From assembly GCA_026315105.1 (NCBI GenBank), contig CM048746.1, positions 349,745,548 to 349,809,547 on the forward strand: 64,000 bases of DNA, written 5' to 3'. How positions within the stretch are numbered: the first letter of the stretch is position 1; each line of letters begins with the position of its first letter. Below, piece by piece: positions 1 to 11,973 of this stretch. The DNA is from Locusta migratoria. Taxonomy: Eukaryota > Arthropoda > Insecta > Orthoptera > Acrididae. The notes below the pieces were generated by a model. The model searched no databases, was not told the DNA's origin, and saw only the letters and a list, made by a program, of their open reading frames with translations. Made by a program: the position numbers and the translations under genes.

Positions 1-394
1 TTTGTGCCTTTCTGCACCTCATCAGATGTCTGGTGTGTACGTAAATATAGGAGGAAGGTTTACTGAAAATAAGAGCAGTGAACAGTAAGCAGAAGATGTG
101 CAACGTAAGAAGTGACAAGCCATAACAATATTAGGCCATGGTGCTTAATGAACTCGCAAGATCCATATTCATTTCTCCTTTGTGCTCTATTTTTCCAGTG
201 ACAGCAGGGCAAAGGATACAACTCCCAATCATTGATTATGGCTGATTTGGAGCTGCCAAAGAGCTATCTAATCCTTGTGGGCTAAGGTGACATTTAGGAC
301 CTATACAAATCTCAAATTTTTGACTAGCAGCAAAACTAAGTTTTCATTAGTTCATTTATCTACAAATGACAGCATATCAAAAGTTAAGTCTTAC
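1..394. other. LSM14 intron sequence, nothing recognised
   Basis: AT-rich single-copy-looking sequence downstream of the candidate microexon on the minus strand. I see no further exon, repeat or RNA gene. The rest of the LSM14 coding region should lie beyond the left edge. Confidence 0.5.
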
Positions 395-433
395 CTTTCA
401 ATTCCAATTTGAAGTCTGGAATTCTGTAGAGCC
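395..433 (-). CDS. LSM14: Candidate 39-nt microexon of LSM14
   Basis: On the minus strand a pyrimidine-rich tract ending in CAG is followed by 39 nt and then AAAG|GTAAGA, a near-perfect donor. The previous exon ends in phase 2, and this exon keeps the frame open: one base completes a Gly codon, 12 codons read ALQNSRLQIGIE, and two bases are left over. Its length is a multiple of three, so it could be skipped without a frameshift. I do not recognise the 13 residues as a conserved part of LSM14, so the support is splice signals and phase only. The FDF and TFG motifs expected further on are outside the window. It could be a chance pair of good splice sites. Confidence 0.42.
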
Positions 434-1029
434 CTGAAAAAGAAAGAATGTACCATTGTAAAGAAGCAATCTAACATAACAGAGCCTTAATGTGGTTATT
501 TTTGGTAACTACCACCAGTCACTTTGACAAATATTCTACATTTAACAAGAATGAGAGACTAATTGGGAAGACTGAGAAACCTATATGGAATACTACTAGG
601 TTTATGATTAAGTGTGTAATGATACAAATAACTATAAGTCATAGGCAAATACTGCACAAAAAATTTAACAGATTTTTAGTGAATGTTTCACCAAGTAAAA
701 AATGGAATAATTGATCCCTAATTTGGGTGACAGCACCTAGCTATGTTCCCCACAAATACATTTTAAGACCAGCATACGACCACAAAAATCACACTTCTGA
801 GATCTTACAACCTTACATAAGATGACTATTTGTCACCAAAGTCATGTGTTACGGGACCTGTATGTGGTATCGGTCGTGTATCAATCTTTGCCATCTTGTT
901 CAAAGGCTTTCCCCTAAAAAGATTATCTTGGGAAATTTTGTGTTATTGTGTTTATCTGTCATGTCTTTGCCATACTGATTTGTGCACTTTATACTAGCAA
1001 GTTTCTTATCCGATGAATTATGTAATTAC
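434..1029. other. LSM14 intron 4, nothing recognised
   Basis: Intronic sequence between the candidate microexon and the Penelope-like remnant. No exon-like reading frame, repeat or RNA gene was recognised. Confidence 0.5.
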
Positions 1030-1741
1030 CCCTCCAACCTATAACTTGCAAGCTCCCATCATACATCAAAGACAAATCACTTTCTGGAATGCCTCAAATC
1101 CATCCCTATGCTCCTTCCACCTGATAGCTTCCTTGTCACCATACATGTCACATCCCTTTACATCAACATCCCCCCCCTCCCACACCCATGGTCTATCAAC
1201 CCTGGAACACTACCTTTCTCAACACCCACCTGAAAGCCTCCCAAAAACCTCATTCCTTGTCAACTTTCCTATTTCATCCTCACCCATAATTATTTCACCT
1301 GTGAGGGCCAGACTTAGAAACAAATCGGGGGACAGCTATGGGTACTAGGATGGCCCCTTCCTATGCCAACATCTTGGACTATATGGAAGAGGCATTCCTT
1401 AGGATGCAAAAGTTGCACCCCATGGTTTGGTATAGATTCATAGAGTATATCTTTGTTGTCTGGACTCATGGTGAAGAAACCCTTCTGACTTCCTTGAAGA
1501 CCTTAACTTTCTCCAACCTAAAATTCACCTGGTCCGTCTCAAACTCAAGCCACCTTCCTTGATGTTGTCCACCTTGTGGAGTCCTACATCCACACCTCAG
1601 TCCACATTTAACACACAAACAAGCAACAGTACTTCCACTTTGACAGCTGCCATCCCTTCCATATTAAATGATCCCTTCCCTACAGCCTAGGCTCCCGTGG
1701 GAAACATATGCTCCAGTAACAAATCCCTCAACAACAATCTA

Positions 1742-1821
<80 letters not shown>

Positions 1822-2225
1822 CATATATTCGCATGAACGGTCACAGGCAGACAGTGTTTGTTGGTAATGAAGATCACCCTGTGGCTAAACATGCCTTGGT
1901 GCACGGCCAGCACATTGTGGTGCAGTGTTACACCGTCCTGGTTATCTGGATACTTCCCACTGACACCAACCTTTCAGAACTCTAGAGATGGGAACTTGCC
2001 CTACAGGCTTATGCTCTCCTCCCGTTGCCCACCTGGTCTCAACCTCCGCTAAATTCAAATTCCCGCCTACCATATTTAGCATCTTTGCCTCGGTTCTGTG
2101 GACAGAGCCTCTGCCAACTTCTTTGGTTGTGTGTGTGTGTGAGAGAGAGAGATATTTTATTTGTGTGTATCGACGAGCTGGTCCTTTGGGTAAGTCATCC
2201 GTTTTGATAGTAGGAAACTTTCTCT
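1030..2225 (+). mobile_element. Decayed Penelope-like element (RT and GIY-YIG pieces)
   Basis: Broken pieces of a Penelope-like retroelement. About 1130-1260 matches the RT region around the first catalytic Asp (LYINIP, then LEHYLSQHPPESLPKTSF). About 1338-1560 matches the second block (GTRMAPSYAN, then WYRFIEYIF), where the catalytic FIDD of the 26-kb copy has become FIEY. A (CT)n tract replaces the middle. About 1830-2052 is the end of the endonuclease region (MNGHRQTVFVGNEDHPVAKHALVHGQ), nearly identical to the 26-kb copy. 2100-2225 is a 3' tail like the one at 18700-18810. Stops and frameshifts are frequent, so it is dead. It lies antisense within LSM14 intron 4. Confidence 0.8.
1746..1818. 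repeat. (CT)n microsatellite
   Basis: About 73 bp of uninterrupted CT dinucleotides inside the Penelope-like remnant. It replaces the RT-endonuclease linker region seen in the 26-kb copy. Confidence 0.95.
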
Positions 2226-2229
2226 GTAA

Positions 2230-2298
2230 TGTTTTTTTTTTTTTTTTACAACTCTATTGTATGAGGTGTGCGCACACGCACGCACGCACGCACGCATG

Positions 2299-2376
<78 letters not shown>
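2230..2376. repeat. Compound simple repeat: poly(T), (CGCA)n, (CA)n, (GA)n
   Basis: A poly(T) run is followed by alternating CGCA/CACA units and about 67 bp of GA repeats, right after the Penelope 3' tail. Long Arg-Glu or Ser-Leu open frames here are artefacts of the repeat. Confidence 0.93.
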
Positions 2377-2379
<3 letters not shown>

Positions 2380-3447
2380 AAATTTTGCCAGACTAACCTG
2401 TACTTTCCACTTTTCACAAGCTGCCACATAAACCATTACTCTTTCCTAATGTGTTTCCAGGACTGACCCAAACCTCCACTTGCTACAGGATGTACAAGAC
2501 ACAGCACTTTACAGGCTGTGCATAAGCAAGAGCACAGGTTATGGAGCTTGGCACGTTTTACAAGCACGCAACAGCAATCTCATGTGTACAGCTAACACAG
2601 GAGCCAGAGATGACTGTTGCAGAGTTATGCCTGTAGAACTGCATGGAGATTTTCAGGTTGTATGAATATGTGGAATTCTTTTCTTTGGGACTGTCTGATA
2701 TAGCTATAGTCTGCAGGTTGCAACATATACTCTATTCCAATCTGTATCTCCTATAACCAGATTTTAATGTATGTGAATCAATGGACCACCACTGCACTTT
2801 TAACCAAGCTGGGCTAAATTTTTCCCTGCCTACTCCAAACAGCACAAAATTTTTATCTGGCAGCAGAAAGGTTAACTTCCTCATCATACTTCATCTGAAT
2901 ACTCAAGTGTTAGCTTCCTGTGGACATAGCCTGCACTGCAGCACTCTGAACACCACCAGTTTAAGACCACCCTATATATAGTGTGAAAAAATGGTCCTCT
3001 ATCACTCCCTAGAGCACAGTCATGAATTTATTTCTACGGATGTCAAAAATAGTTGGAAACACTACAGATTAAGGTAATTTAAGAGGAGATATAGAAATGA
3101 AATCAGGAAAAGTTATGGCACAATTTTATTTAACGACAGGCTTGGTAGCATCTAGGCTGTGAAAATTACTTAGAAATGAGGTTTGCATGGAAAAATTTTC
3201 AACTGTGAGAAGTTGTATTAAAAGTGTTTTCCAACTTTCAACTACACTAAAAACCACTATGTTAGTTTTTCAACCTCTAACTCTGAAATTAAAAGTATTA
3301 CATATTATTTAAAATAGAATGCTACAGAATTGTGTGTTTACTATATCCTGATTAGTGATTTCAGCAATACTGGACAGGAAATCAAAACATTGTGTAAGAA
3401 GTACTTAGTTACACCATTACTGTGCATGTGAGCATTTTTATACTTAC
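2377..3447. other. LSM14 intron 4, nothing recognised
   Basis: No repeat, RNA gene or exon-like frame recognised. Short open frames have no recognisable domains. Confidence 0.45.
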
Positions 3448-3589
3448 CCATCTCTGTTCTGCTGTTCCTTAGTATCTTTTTTGATTGGTGTCAATCCAAG
3501 TTGGTTGACTTGCACTCCCTGATCCATTGTCGGTGATTTGCGCGTAAGCAATAGGGGTGTTGTGGGTCTGGAACCTCCCGTCAGCAAAT
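3448..3589 (-). CDS. LSM14: LSM14/trailer hitch, exon 4 (SPTM motif region)
   Basis: This 142-nt exon is bounded by TTTCCTAG and GG|GTAAG and joins exon 3 in phase 1. It encodes DLLTGGSRPTTPLLLTRKSP followed by TMDQGVQVNQLG and a Lys/Gln-rich end. The RKSPTMDQGVQ stretch matches the conserved short motif found between the Lsm and FDF domains of LSM14, Rap55 and trailer hitch proteins. These proteins sit in P-bodies and other RNP granules and repress or store mRNA with DDX6/Me31B and 4E-T/Cup partners. The exon ends in phase 2, compatible with the candidate microexon at 395-433. Introns on both sides are 3.0 and 6.7 kb and carry transposon remains. Confidence 0.85.
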
Positions 3590-5484
3590 CTAGGAAAGAA
3601 ACTGAAATCTGGAACGTTTTGCACCATTCTATCTTAATTAACCAAGAAGCAAGATACAGTGATATTCCTTGAGATGATCTAATTGCATTAACATAGCTGG
3701 AACTGTTACTAAAATAAATATTTGTTACCCTTACTGTAACACTCATTCTGTTATGTCCTTTAAGAAAATTTATATTAAGTCAAAAAGTGTTCAAAAATAC
3801 TGATTTCTCAATGTATATACTGAATCCCCATGAGACAAGCATTTGGCAATGTCAAAACTTGTGTTGGAAATATCTGCAAAGACAGCAATGTTGCTCATTG
3901 AAAAGTGTGCTTTGGACAAGTGCTATAATATTTTACAGCTGAAGCAAGCAGGTGAGACTACATTTAAGTGCTATTTTGTAACACTAACATTCTCGCTTCT
4001 CGCCTATCAATGTTTACTAGTTTAAAGCATATTCATAACACTGCACTAAGTGGGGAGGAAAATCAGCCTATAAATACATACTGCCTGTACAGACAATACA
4101 TAGCTACATTAGTTAATAAAGAACACAATATAAAAAGAGGTGTAATAAGTCAGTGATATTCTTAATCATTTACCTCTAATTGAAAGCAGCACCTGTGCTT
4201 TCTGTAAACACTTGAGTTAAAGTCTTACCTCTATTTTCAGAAATTCTTACACTTACTGAAGCTACTGTCATCACAGTAACTAATGCCATTAGAAATTGTT
4301 AACCATTTTTTCCTATTAATTCAGGACCATATGTATCCATTCACTATATATAAACCTTTATGATAATATTGATGCTGCTTTCTCACCCCCCCCCCTCCCC
4401 ACACACTATGATCTACAATAATTAAATTTCTCCCTTTGTACCTAACAACTGAATTATAAGCACAGTAGCACTGGAACAGCACTGCCACCACTTTGAAGTC
4501 AATCCACATTGCCATGTACCTTGATTGAATTTATTTCAACCTGAAGATGCTGAAGAGAGTTATGGTGGAAGTTTTACATTTCATTGAAACAGTTCGAAGT
4601 GAACAGTCTGCTTGGTAGTATATATTAATATAAAGTTTGAATATCATCTCTGGAATATCACAGAAGTAACCAAACTTGCTATTATGTGGGCAAACTGCAC
4701 AATTTGAACAGCACAGTTCAATTTTGTTTATATTTGTGGTCAAAATTTCGCCACTTACGGAGCAAACTATCACATTTGATACTTCCATACGCCATGTCTA
4801 ATATACTGCCACTTTTCAACTTATCTACCGCTGCAGCTACAGCACGAGTCACTATGAATGGTGGTAATTACAAATAACAATAAAAGGTACTACTGAACCA
4901 ATCCTAATCTTAACTTCTACCACCATTTACGAGCTGATGTTTTACAGACTGCAACCATACATTAAATAATTTTTTAGGGCGAACAGTTACCTTCTTTAAA
5001 ATAATGCTACCTCCAGGATGGAGTATTGTTAAGAGGAAGATCATAACTCACCACATAACTGACAACCACATTCAAATCACACACAGATCAAAGGCTTATG
5101 GCCAAAAGCTAATTACTGAGCAGCATATATTGCCTGTAATTCATCAAATCATCTATGTGGAGAGACAGTATGTATCCATTCCCATAATACTTATTATAAA
5201 CTACTGAGAATTATAATTAGATGGGTAAAAGTTTTCATCAAGCAGTGGCATGAATAAATCTGAAAGACAAGCTTTTGTAGTCAAAGTCTCCTGGCATGAA
5301 GTATGGAAGACAAGGAACAGACAGGAACATACTCTCATTCCTTCTATTAGGTCTGTTGACCCAGGGTTCTGGATAACTTTTCTGTTAATTTTTAATATTT
5401 CATAAGCCCACTAGTTCTTTTCCAGCTATTTTCCCTCTCGTCCTGTGAGAGGAAGGAGCCACTGGCACAGTAATTGTCAAAGAA
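3590..5484. other. LSM14 intron 3, left part, nothing recognised
   Basis: Intronic sequence with a short poly(C) run near 4386-4397. No mobile element, RNA gene or exon recognised. Confidence 0.45.
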
Positions 5485-6405
5485 TTGATTAAACAATGTC
5501 TTGTGGTGGTTAAACATTACTTTCGTCTCCTAAGGTATTTTGCCTTTCATAAAGAAAAGCTTGATACACAATATGTTGACTCTGGACCTTTGATTAGAAC
5601 AGTTTATAAGTGGTTTCAAAATATTCAGAGTGGCCATATGTGCACAAGTGTCACTGAACGTCCTGAACACCCTTTTGACGTTACGACACTAGAAATCATT
5701 GATAAAATCCATGATATGATGATGGATAACTGAAGAGTTAAGATGCATGAGATTGCTAGTGCTTCAAGCATCTCTAATGATTGAGTACATAATATTTTGC
5801 ATAAACGTTCGGACATGAGAAAGCTATCCGCAAGGTGATTGCCGTGATTGCTAATGCTTTATGAAAAACGGGATCATGTGAAGTGTTGCGAGGAAGATCT
5901 GCAGCTGTTCAGGAAGAATCCGAAGGACTTTAAGCATTGCTTTATCACTGTGGATGAAACAAATACATTGCAATACCCCTGAGACCGAAGAACAATCTAA
6001 ACAGTTGTTACCAATCTGGGACAATCTGCACGATAAAATGACAGACCGATCCTTCAGCCAGAAAGGTTATGGTGAAGGTCTTTTGGGATTCACAAGGGAC
6101 AACGCTCATTGACTATCTGTAACAGGGTGAAACTATTACAGGTGCACAGTATTTATCGTCACTGGATTGTGAAAACCAAGCTGCAAGAAAAACACCAGTG
6201 ATTGTCCCACAAAAAAATCATTTTCCACCGTGACACTGCACCAAAACACCTCAGCAGTTGTGGTTGCACATTATTGGAAATTGGATTCCAACTCTCTTCA
6301 CATCCCCCTATTCTCCAGACTTGCCTCACTATTTGGAGAAATGGCTGGCAGGAAAAAGATTTCATTCAAACGAGGTGATTGCAGAAACTTCCGTATTTAC
6401 TCATG
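5485..6405 (+). pseudogene. Mariner (Tc1/mariner superfamily) transposase pseudogene
   Basis: Several frames together follow a mariner transposase in order. First comes the helix-turn-helix region (VYKWFQNIQSGH, then TTLEIIDKIHDMMMDN, RVKMHEIASASSIS, VHNILHKRSDMRKLSAR). Next is the catalytic block FITVDET near 5950, then a degraded second catalytic block, then SPDLPHYLEKWLAGKRFHSN near the C-terminus. In-frame stops (for example just after MMMDN) and several frameshifts show it cannot make a working enzyme. It would have been a DD34D cut-and-paste transposase of about 345 residues. I could not mark terminal inverted repeats confidently. It lies antisense in LSM14 intron 3. Confidence 0.85.
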
Positions 6406-6500
6406 TAATCTTCGGCCCCACATATTTTATGCACCCTCGTTTTTAAAACGAATTTTCGTATTTTTTAAATCCTCGTGTATTTTGCACACCCTTATTCTTT
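6393..6500. repeat. Possible DNA-transposon terminus remnant
   Basis: The stretch starting CCGTATTTACTC resembles termini of small DNA transposons common in arthropods. No matching inverted copy was found nearby, so this is a weak call. Confidence 0.25.
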
Positions 6501-8582
6501 AACATTTTCTAGTTTTTTTAAAACTTCGTAAAATTTTCTCTTGTACGATATTTGGGAAATGACAGGGAACGTAGGAGCTGTGGTTCAGTGTTTTCACGAT
6601 CCATTCCCAATGTGGAACATGCCCTAGTCACTAAAGTGACTTCTGTTACTAGGCTACGAGTGGACGTAAACATTACCCCTCCTGCCGACCTCTCGCATGG
6701 CAGCACAGCCAACAGTTCTTTCCAGAACCAATTACCGTAGTATATGCACAGTTTTCTCAGCCTTCTTGAGTGTGTGTGCATGTGAGCATGTATTCATTAA
6801 ATGAAACTTTTCCGAAAGCTCTACAAACCTTAATTTACACCTGTCTGCTGCCCATCGTTTTCTGTATGTAGTACATGATCTGGTTTCCTACAGAATTTAC
6901 ACTTTTAATGCTACCTACTGTAGCCAAGCCATACAAAAACCTTCACTTATAGCGTTGTTTTGACACGGTAAAAATAAGGCACGAAAAGAATATTTTTTAC
7001 ATGAAACCTATTATTAAGAAGTTTTAATGCGGTAGTACATGTAACGAAAAATATGTTTAAAGTAACATTACAATTTCATGCTACTATAGTGCTAAAATAC
7101 AGTACTCATAAAATTTTTGCGATCTGGAAAAATCTTTCAACCAATTACCGTAGGTACCTCTACATTACTGTATTTCTCACTCCCTGTTCGTTTTCATTTG
7201 TTAAAGGCTATAGCTTAATAATGTTTCGGGCAAAGAATCGCCCTTAAGGGCCCAGGATGAAAGCACCAGTGGCTATCTTTTTGTCCTTAGGCCCCCGTAG
7301 ATGCACCTGATGTAGTGAATACCCCACCACGTGACGTTGGCGCGCAGTTCATCAGACTGTGGGAGGAGATTACAATGAAAGTTAATCCCCTGTGTCATAT
7401 TCAAACTCTTAAGGGGGTGACGGAGACAGAACATCTCCCAGCTTGTTGAAGGTGAGTAGTGCCTTCGACTGTGCAGGAGATACTGTCCGAGAATGGATCC
7501 ACTCCTAAATTTTGGACATACCTTTGACTTCTACATACCCCTCCTCTAGATCCTCTATAAAGAATAGTGACTTCATTACCATGAACGATTCCCCATCAAC
7601 ACGTGTACACATGAGAAATTTTGGTTGGTACGGCTCATCCCTTTCTCTAGCCCAACATTCATCCCATGGAGTATATAGGGAAAGGAACCATTCCAGATTA
7701 TACTGTGCTGCAATTAAGTCGGCCCTGCCCCTCTCAGGCGACAAATGTTTGTCCGCCAACATTGAGGTATTTTCATGGTGTTCCCACGAGCAACTAGGGA
7801 TATAAAAGTCCACCCAGCCAGATCCCACTTGCAACTGAAATATGGCAGGTTCCTCGGAGGTGGCTCACTTAACAACTGTCCAAGCTCAACAGCCATGCAT
7901 CTCCTCGGAACATAGCACGCCTTGAGATTGAGGTTTTTGAGGTTCATACCGTCCTCATGACCCAGGCAATTAAGCAAAGCTCCCCAAGCTCTGAAATGTA
8001 CAACGTTCCACCACTGCACCAGATGGTGGTCGCTGAGGCACGCACAGAGGTTACAGTGTGGTGTACTGTTGGCACGACAGTCCACAGTTCAGGACCCAAG
8101 GTTTCTCAAGCCCATCCTCAGCAAATCAGTGCTGAGCCCCTGAGGGGGAAAACCAAGAGTTAGCAGTCAATGACAATGGCAGAAGGCCATCAAAGGCTCT
8201 AGAGCTTTATTTCCATTTACGCAATTTTTAACTGAAATACTTTTTAAATCCAATGATGGATCTTAGTAACTGTGTGGAGAAAGTCCCACGTTAGTTATAC
8301 ATTGCAGCAGCTAAGTGTGGATGCCAAAACAACCACATTCACATGGCCAATGGACAAGCAGTGTTTTTCAAGGTTACACACAACAGACTGAATTCCCTCT
8401 AACCAAGTGGTATGTTTTCACACAGCCCTGAAGTGCATCATGTGTTCACCATCAAAATGCTATCATGCTGTGCAATAAGGATTATGTTGACAGTGAGCCT
8501 TCAGTTTTCAAGGGTTTAATAACTGTAAATGCCACCACTGCGAGTTTCTTATGTGGATAAATGCAGCAACTGCCCACGTGGC
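6501..8582. other. LSM14 intron 3, middle; unexplained GC-richer block
   Basis: No element recognised. About 7250-8165 is GC-richer than its surroundings and keeps two overlapping minus-strand open frames (7714-8085 and 7505-7834) that read like one frameshifted protein. I do not recognise the family. The rest is AT-rich with no feature. Confidence 0.35.
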
Positions 8583-8597
8583 TGGGGGGGGGGGGGG

Positions 8598-8682
<85 letters not shown>
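8583..8682. repeat. Poly(G) followed by (GA)n microsatellite
   Basis: About 17 G residues run into about 80 bp of GA repeats. All long frames crossing it (poly Arg-Glu or Leu-Ser) are artefacts. Confidence 0.95.
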
Positions 8683-8683
<1 letters not shown>

Positions 8684-9225
8684 ACTTGTCACTACAAATT
8701 CCAACATCTGCGCAAAAACACTGGTCTGGACTTGACAGTGTACCCATTTGGCCAATACTTCTTGTTAAAAATTACCTCTTCAGAGGTACAACATAGAAAC
8801 TGACAAATTTCCAAAGATATTGGCACTGAGGAATTAGGACACACTGTCTCAGATTCTTCCATTCTAGAGCCTAATTATGTTACTCCAACAACTTGCATTT
8901 AAGTATTTACTAGCTACTTAACATTTTGTTTATTTAATGACATTTGGACCCTACTGCACTCAAATATTTGCTAATTAGTAACAATAATATAAGGCTATAC
9001 AAAATTTAACAAAAGGTTAATATTTTACATAGTTAATAAACTGATTCAACTGGACTAAGAAACAGCTCAGTAATTAAACTACAACAAATATATATATGCA
9101 ACACACTACTAATTTTAGTTTACAGTGCAAGAGTTGACTGGAAAGTAAAAACTTGAGGTGATTGTGTTTAGTCCAATTCAGCAAATTCAAAAGGGTAAAG
9201 CAGTCAACAATCCGTAGATTTGTTT
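8683..9225. other. LSM14 intron 3, nothing recognised
   Basis: AT-rich intron sequence, no repeat or exon recognised. Confidence 0.45.
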
Positions 9226-9478
9226 GAACACCACTGTGGTTTACTAGGCATGGTCCTGTTTGGAGGTGGTATGCCATTGCCTTCCTCCAACCTTTGAACT
9301 GACTTACCCAGCCAGTTATAGGAGGACCTACAGTTTAACGTGTGTTCCAATCACACGAGCAATACTGCCAGAGGTGAAAGAAGTGGAAAGTGACAAAAAA
9401 TCTTAGGACCTGGCAGGGATCGAACCCGCGACCTTCGGATTTGTAGTCTGCCACTCTACCACTGTGGAACCGAGGTAA
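9226..9478 (-). mobile_element. tRNA-derived SINE
   Basis: Read on the minus strand, the right end holds a tRNA-like head with an A-box-like GTGGTAGAGTGGCAGACTAC and a perfect B-box GGTTCGATCCC. Then follow about 170 bp of unrelated body containing GGAGGAAGGCAATGGCATAC, a motif I associate with arthropod SINE bodies. The head lacks a correct 3' acceptor stem, so it is not a working tRNA. Transcription would be by RNA polymerase III from the internal boxes. The body end near 9226 is approximate. Confidence 0.75.
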
Positions 9479-10256
9479 GTCAGGTTCTATGAATAAATTT
9501 ATTTTTCAGTATTAACTATCAAACATTACTAATTTACTAAATACAAGCTCTTATCTCTTCTCCCTAAGCCTTTGTACAAGGTCAAAAATTAATACCTTAT
9601 GACCAAAACTGCATACAATGCAGCTGTTTTCATTATCTGCTTTGTGACATGTGACATTTGCCATTTAAGTAATAAATTAGCATGAAATGACTTTAGAATT
9701 ATGTTTTATTGTCCTGTAACAAAATTGATCCGTTACATAGGTTTTACACATGCGGAAATTTAGAAAATGCACCTAGTCACATGTGACACCCCATCACACT
9801 TTCAATTAAATAACTTGTGTCCTGAGAACATTATGTACACAGTGTGGATATCAGTACATTTAGATTTTATATGCAATTGTCTTGCCTGAATTGGACAACA
9901 CAATTTCTTTCAAAAATTGACATTACATGATATTTAACCATTCATTCAAAATATGTGATACTAATAAAACATCGAACTATCTGGCTGAATGAAACAGTAA
10001 TCTTATCAAATCTTGTTATTTTATCACACTTATCACTCCACCTTAATGATTAGCAAGAAAATCCCACTCCCAGTCCACAGATATAATTTTAGGTTTTATT
10101 AAAAAGTTACATGAACACCTCCACCAAACAACCAAAGGTAAGGAAGATACGTCTAATGAGACAAGGCATAAATTATACCTCGAAATTAGCTTATTGAGTG
10201 AAAAGCTTTCTGTGATGCATGCCCAGGCAAATAGCAACAGTTACCATATCTCGCAC
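9479..10256. other. LSM14 intron 3, nothing recognised
   Basis: AT-rich intron sequence next to exon 3. No repeat or RNA gene recognised. Confidence 0.45.
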
Positions 10257-10512
10257 CTTGGTCTTTATTGCTGGCAGGTTCTCGATCCTGTATCTGAACA
10301 GGCATAACTAACTCACTCTGTGGTTTCGTTATTGTGCGATGATCAGGGTGCAAACCGATGTTAGGAACAACTGCACCTGGAAGACCTGTCATAGTACTCA
10401 TTGCATTGTACGACGATGGGTACTGCGGCAATGATGGCATTGGCCCAAGTACGGGATGGGAGAACCCTTGTGTCTGATATGCAGCTGATGACAAGCTTGA
10501 TGGCACAGACAA
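10257..10512 (-). CDS. LSM14: LSM14/trailer hitch, exon 3 (low-complexity linker)
   Basis: The exon follows a TTATTTTCCAG acceptor and reads LSVPSSLSSAAYQTQGFSHP, then a Pro/Ser/Tyr-rich linker with PSLPQYPSSYNAMSTMTGLP, ending near DREPASNKDQ. It continues exon 2 in phase 0. Ser/Pro/Tyr-rich sequence directly after the Lsm domain is typical of LSM14 proteins and is thought to promote granule assembly. Two donors are possible: CAAG|GTGCGA at 10257 (chosen for its better exon side and +5 G) or TATG|GTAACT at 10245. The second adds four residues and leaves the same phase 1. The next exon joins in frame either way. A long-TIR DNA element starts 137 bp upstream in the 12.6-kb intron. Confidence 0.85.
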
Positions 10513-10648
10513 CTGGAAAATAAAATTAAAAAGTTAATTACATAAAAATTATGAAGTGTGTCCAAATAAATATTTCATTTAAGATTATAGAAATAATTAT
10601 CAAGTCGGATTTAGCTGTACTGCAATACCATGTAATCCAATTTATTTA

Positions 10649-11688
10649 CAATGGGGGACTAAAAGTTACCCAGCCCAAATAATTTGAAATTTAAGAGCAG
10701 AGCACTGCACACGCTGAAGCTCAAATGCGAGTGTTGCCAACGCAAGTGGTCTCTGCAGCTTAAGCTTTCGGTTTACATCATCAAAGAAGCAATACAATAG
10801 TTAAGATACAATATATGTCTACATTCATTGCACTAACACACCTATCATTTATTTTGGAAAAACATGCACACACCGAAATGGTTGAGGTATAAGAATTCCA
10901 TGTGGGTACATTTGCTACAACAAACTGCTTTTTACATGTTTCATTGGTTGAGTGGAGAAGTTGACTTTATGAATGCACCGGGTGTGCATTCAAATCCCAT
11001 TCAAATAGAGTTTTAGATTTTCTAATTTATTATAAATCTAATTGATAGTCATGTTCATAGAAATAATACTAAAAATGAATGTATTTCATTTGTCATTGCT
11101 TCAACTGTCGATACATTTATCTTAACACCATAGATTCACCTTGTGGCAGTCTTTATTACAAATACATGCATCCATGTTCATTTTTACTATGGGTATCATT
11201 TACCTCCGTTTAAAGATTAGGCTATTACAATATGGAATATTTTTCAGAATATGGTATATAGAAAAGCCTGTAACTGCTTAACTGACAGTGAATTTATGTT
11301 AAAAAATAGTACCTACACAGGTCTAAAAAGGTTGTATCCAGTGGTACTCAAACTCGTGCCCCTTTTATTTCTAAACAATCATCCTATCCATTTAGCCAAC
11401 AAAATATTACATATGAAGTGTTTCATTCTATTTAAACTACACGTGAGGAGTTCCTATACCTCAATTGCTTCTTCGTGCTTTAATAATTTTTCCAAACTAA
11501 TGAGTTTAGCTGCTATGACTCGCGACATATACTGCATCCTAACTATTGTATTGCTTCTCTTTGATTATGTAAAAAAAAAAAAATCTCAGAAGACCACTAA
11601 TAGTTGGCAACAATCGCTCTTAAGCCCGGCAATGCACAATGCTCTATTCTTGACTTCATTTGGGTTGGGTAATCTTTATGCCCCATTG
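10649..11688. mobile_element. Non-autonomous DNA element with ~130-bp terminal inverted repeats, copy 1
   Basis: The left end (CAATGGGGGACTAAAAGTTA, then CCCAGCCCAAAT and GTGTTGCCAAC) matches the reverse complement of the right end (CAATGGGGCATAAAGATTAC, then CCCAACCCAAAT and TTGTTGCCAAC) over roughly 130 bp. A diverged second copy with the same ends and interior lies at 52415-54115. There is no transposase frame. No clear target duplication was seen. It sits in LSM14 intron 2 just upstream of exon 3. Confidence 0.75.
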
Positions 11689-11973
11689 CACATGTGTCAG
11701 GCTTTTTAAGTAGTTAAGTTTTGTGAATCACAAGCATTCTACTGTAACTCTGAACTTATTAAACTATACTAGTTTAACATGTTGGCTGCCATGTGGCCAC
11801 GACAGGCGGCTCTGATGTGCCTCTGACATGGCAGTCAACGTCTTAATTTAGTTGTAAAAAGTGCCAGTTAGAGACAAAAATATTTACCATTAGAAAAGGC
11901 ATCTATGCAAATGAATGAACAACAGCTTAACAAAATTTGGGATAAAGTTATCTTTATGCACTATATTTAATAA

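Noticed and set aside
1728..2436. Open frames with long Arg-Glu or Ser-Leu repeats
   Set aside because: They are read-through of (CT)n and (GA)n microsatellites, not proteins. The same applies to frames at 8482-8803, 16213-17064, 27399-27834 and 63790-63994.
9400..9478. A tRNA gene on the minus strand
   Set aside because: It has A- and B-box-like sequence but lacks a paired acceptor stem and continues into a SINE body. The same judgement was made for the tRNA-like stretches at 19390, 50430, 50700 and 53310.
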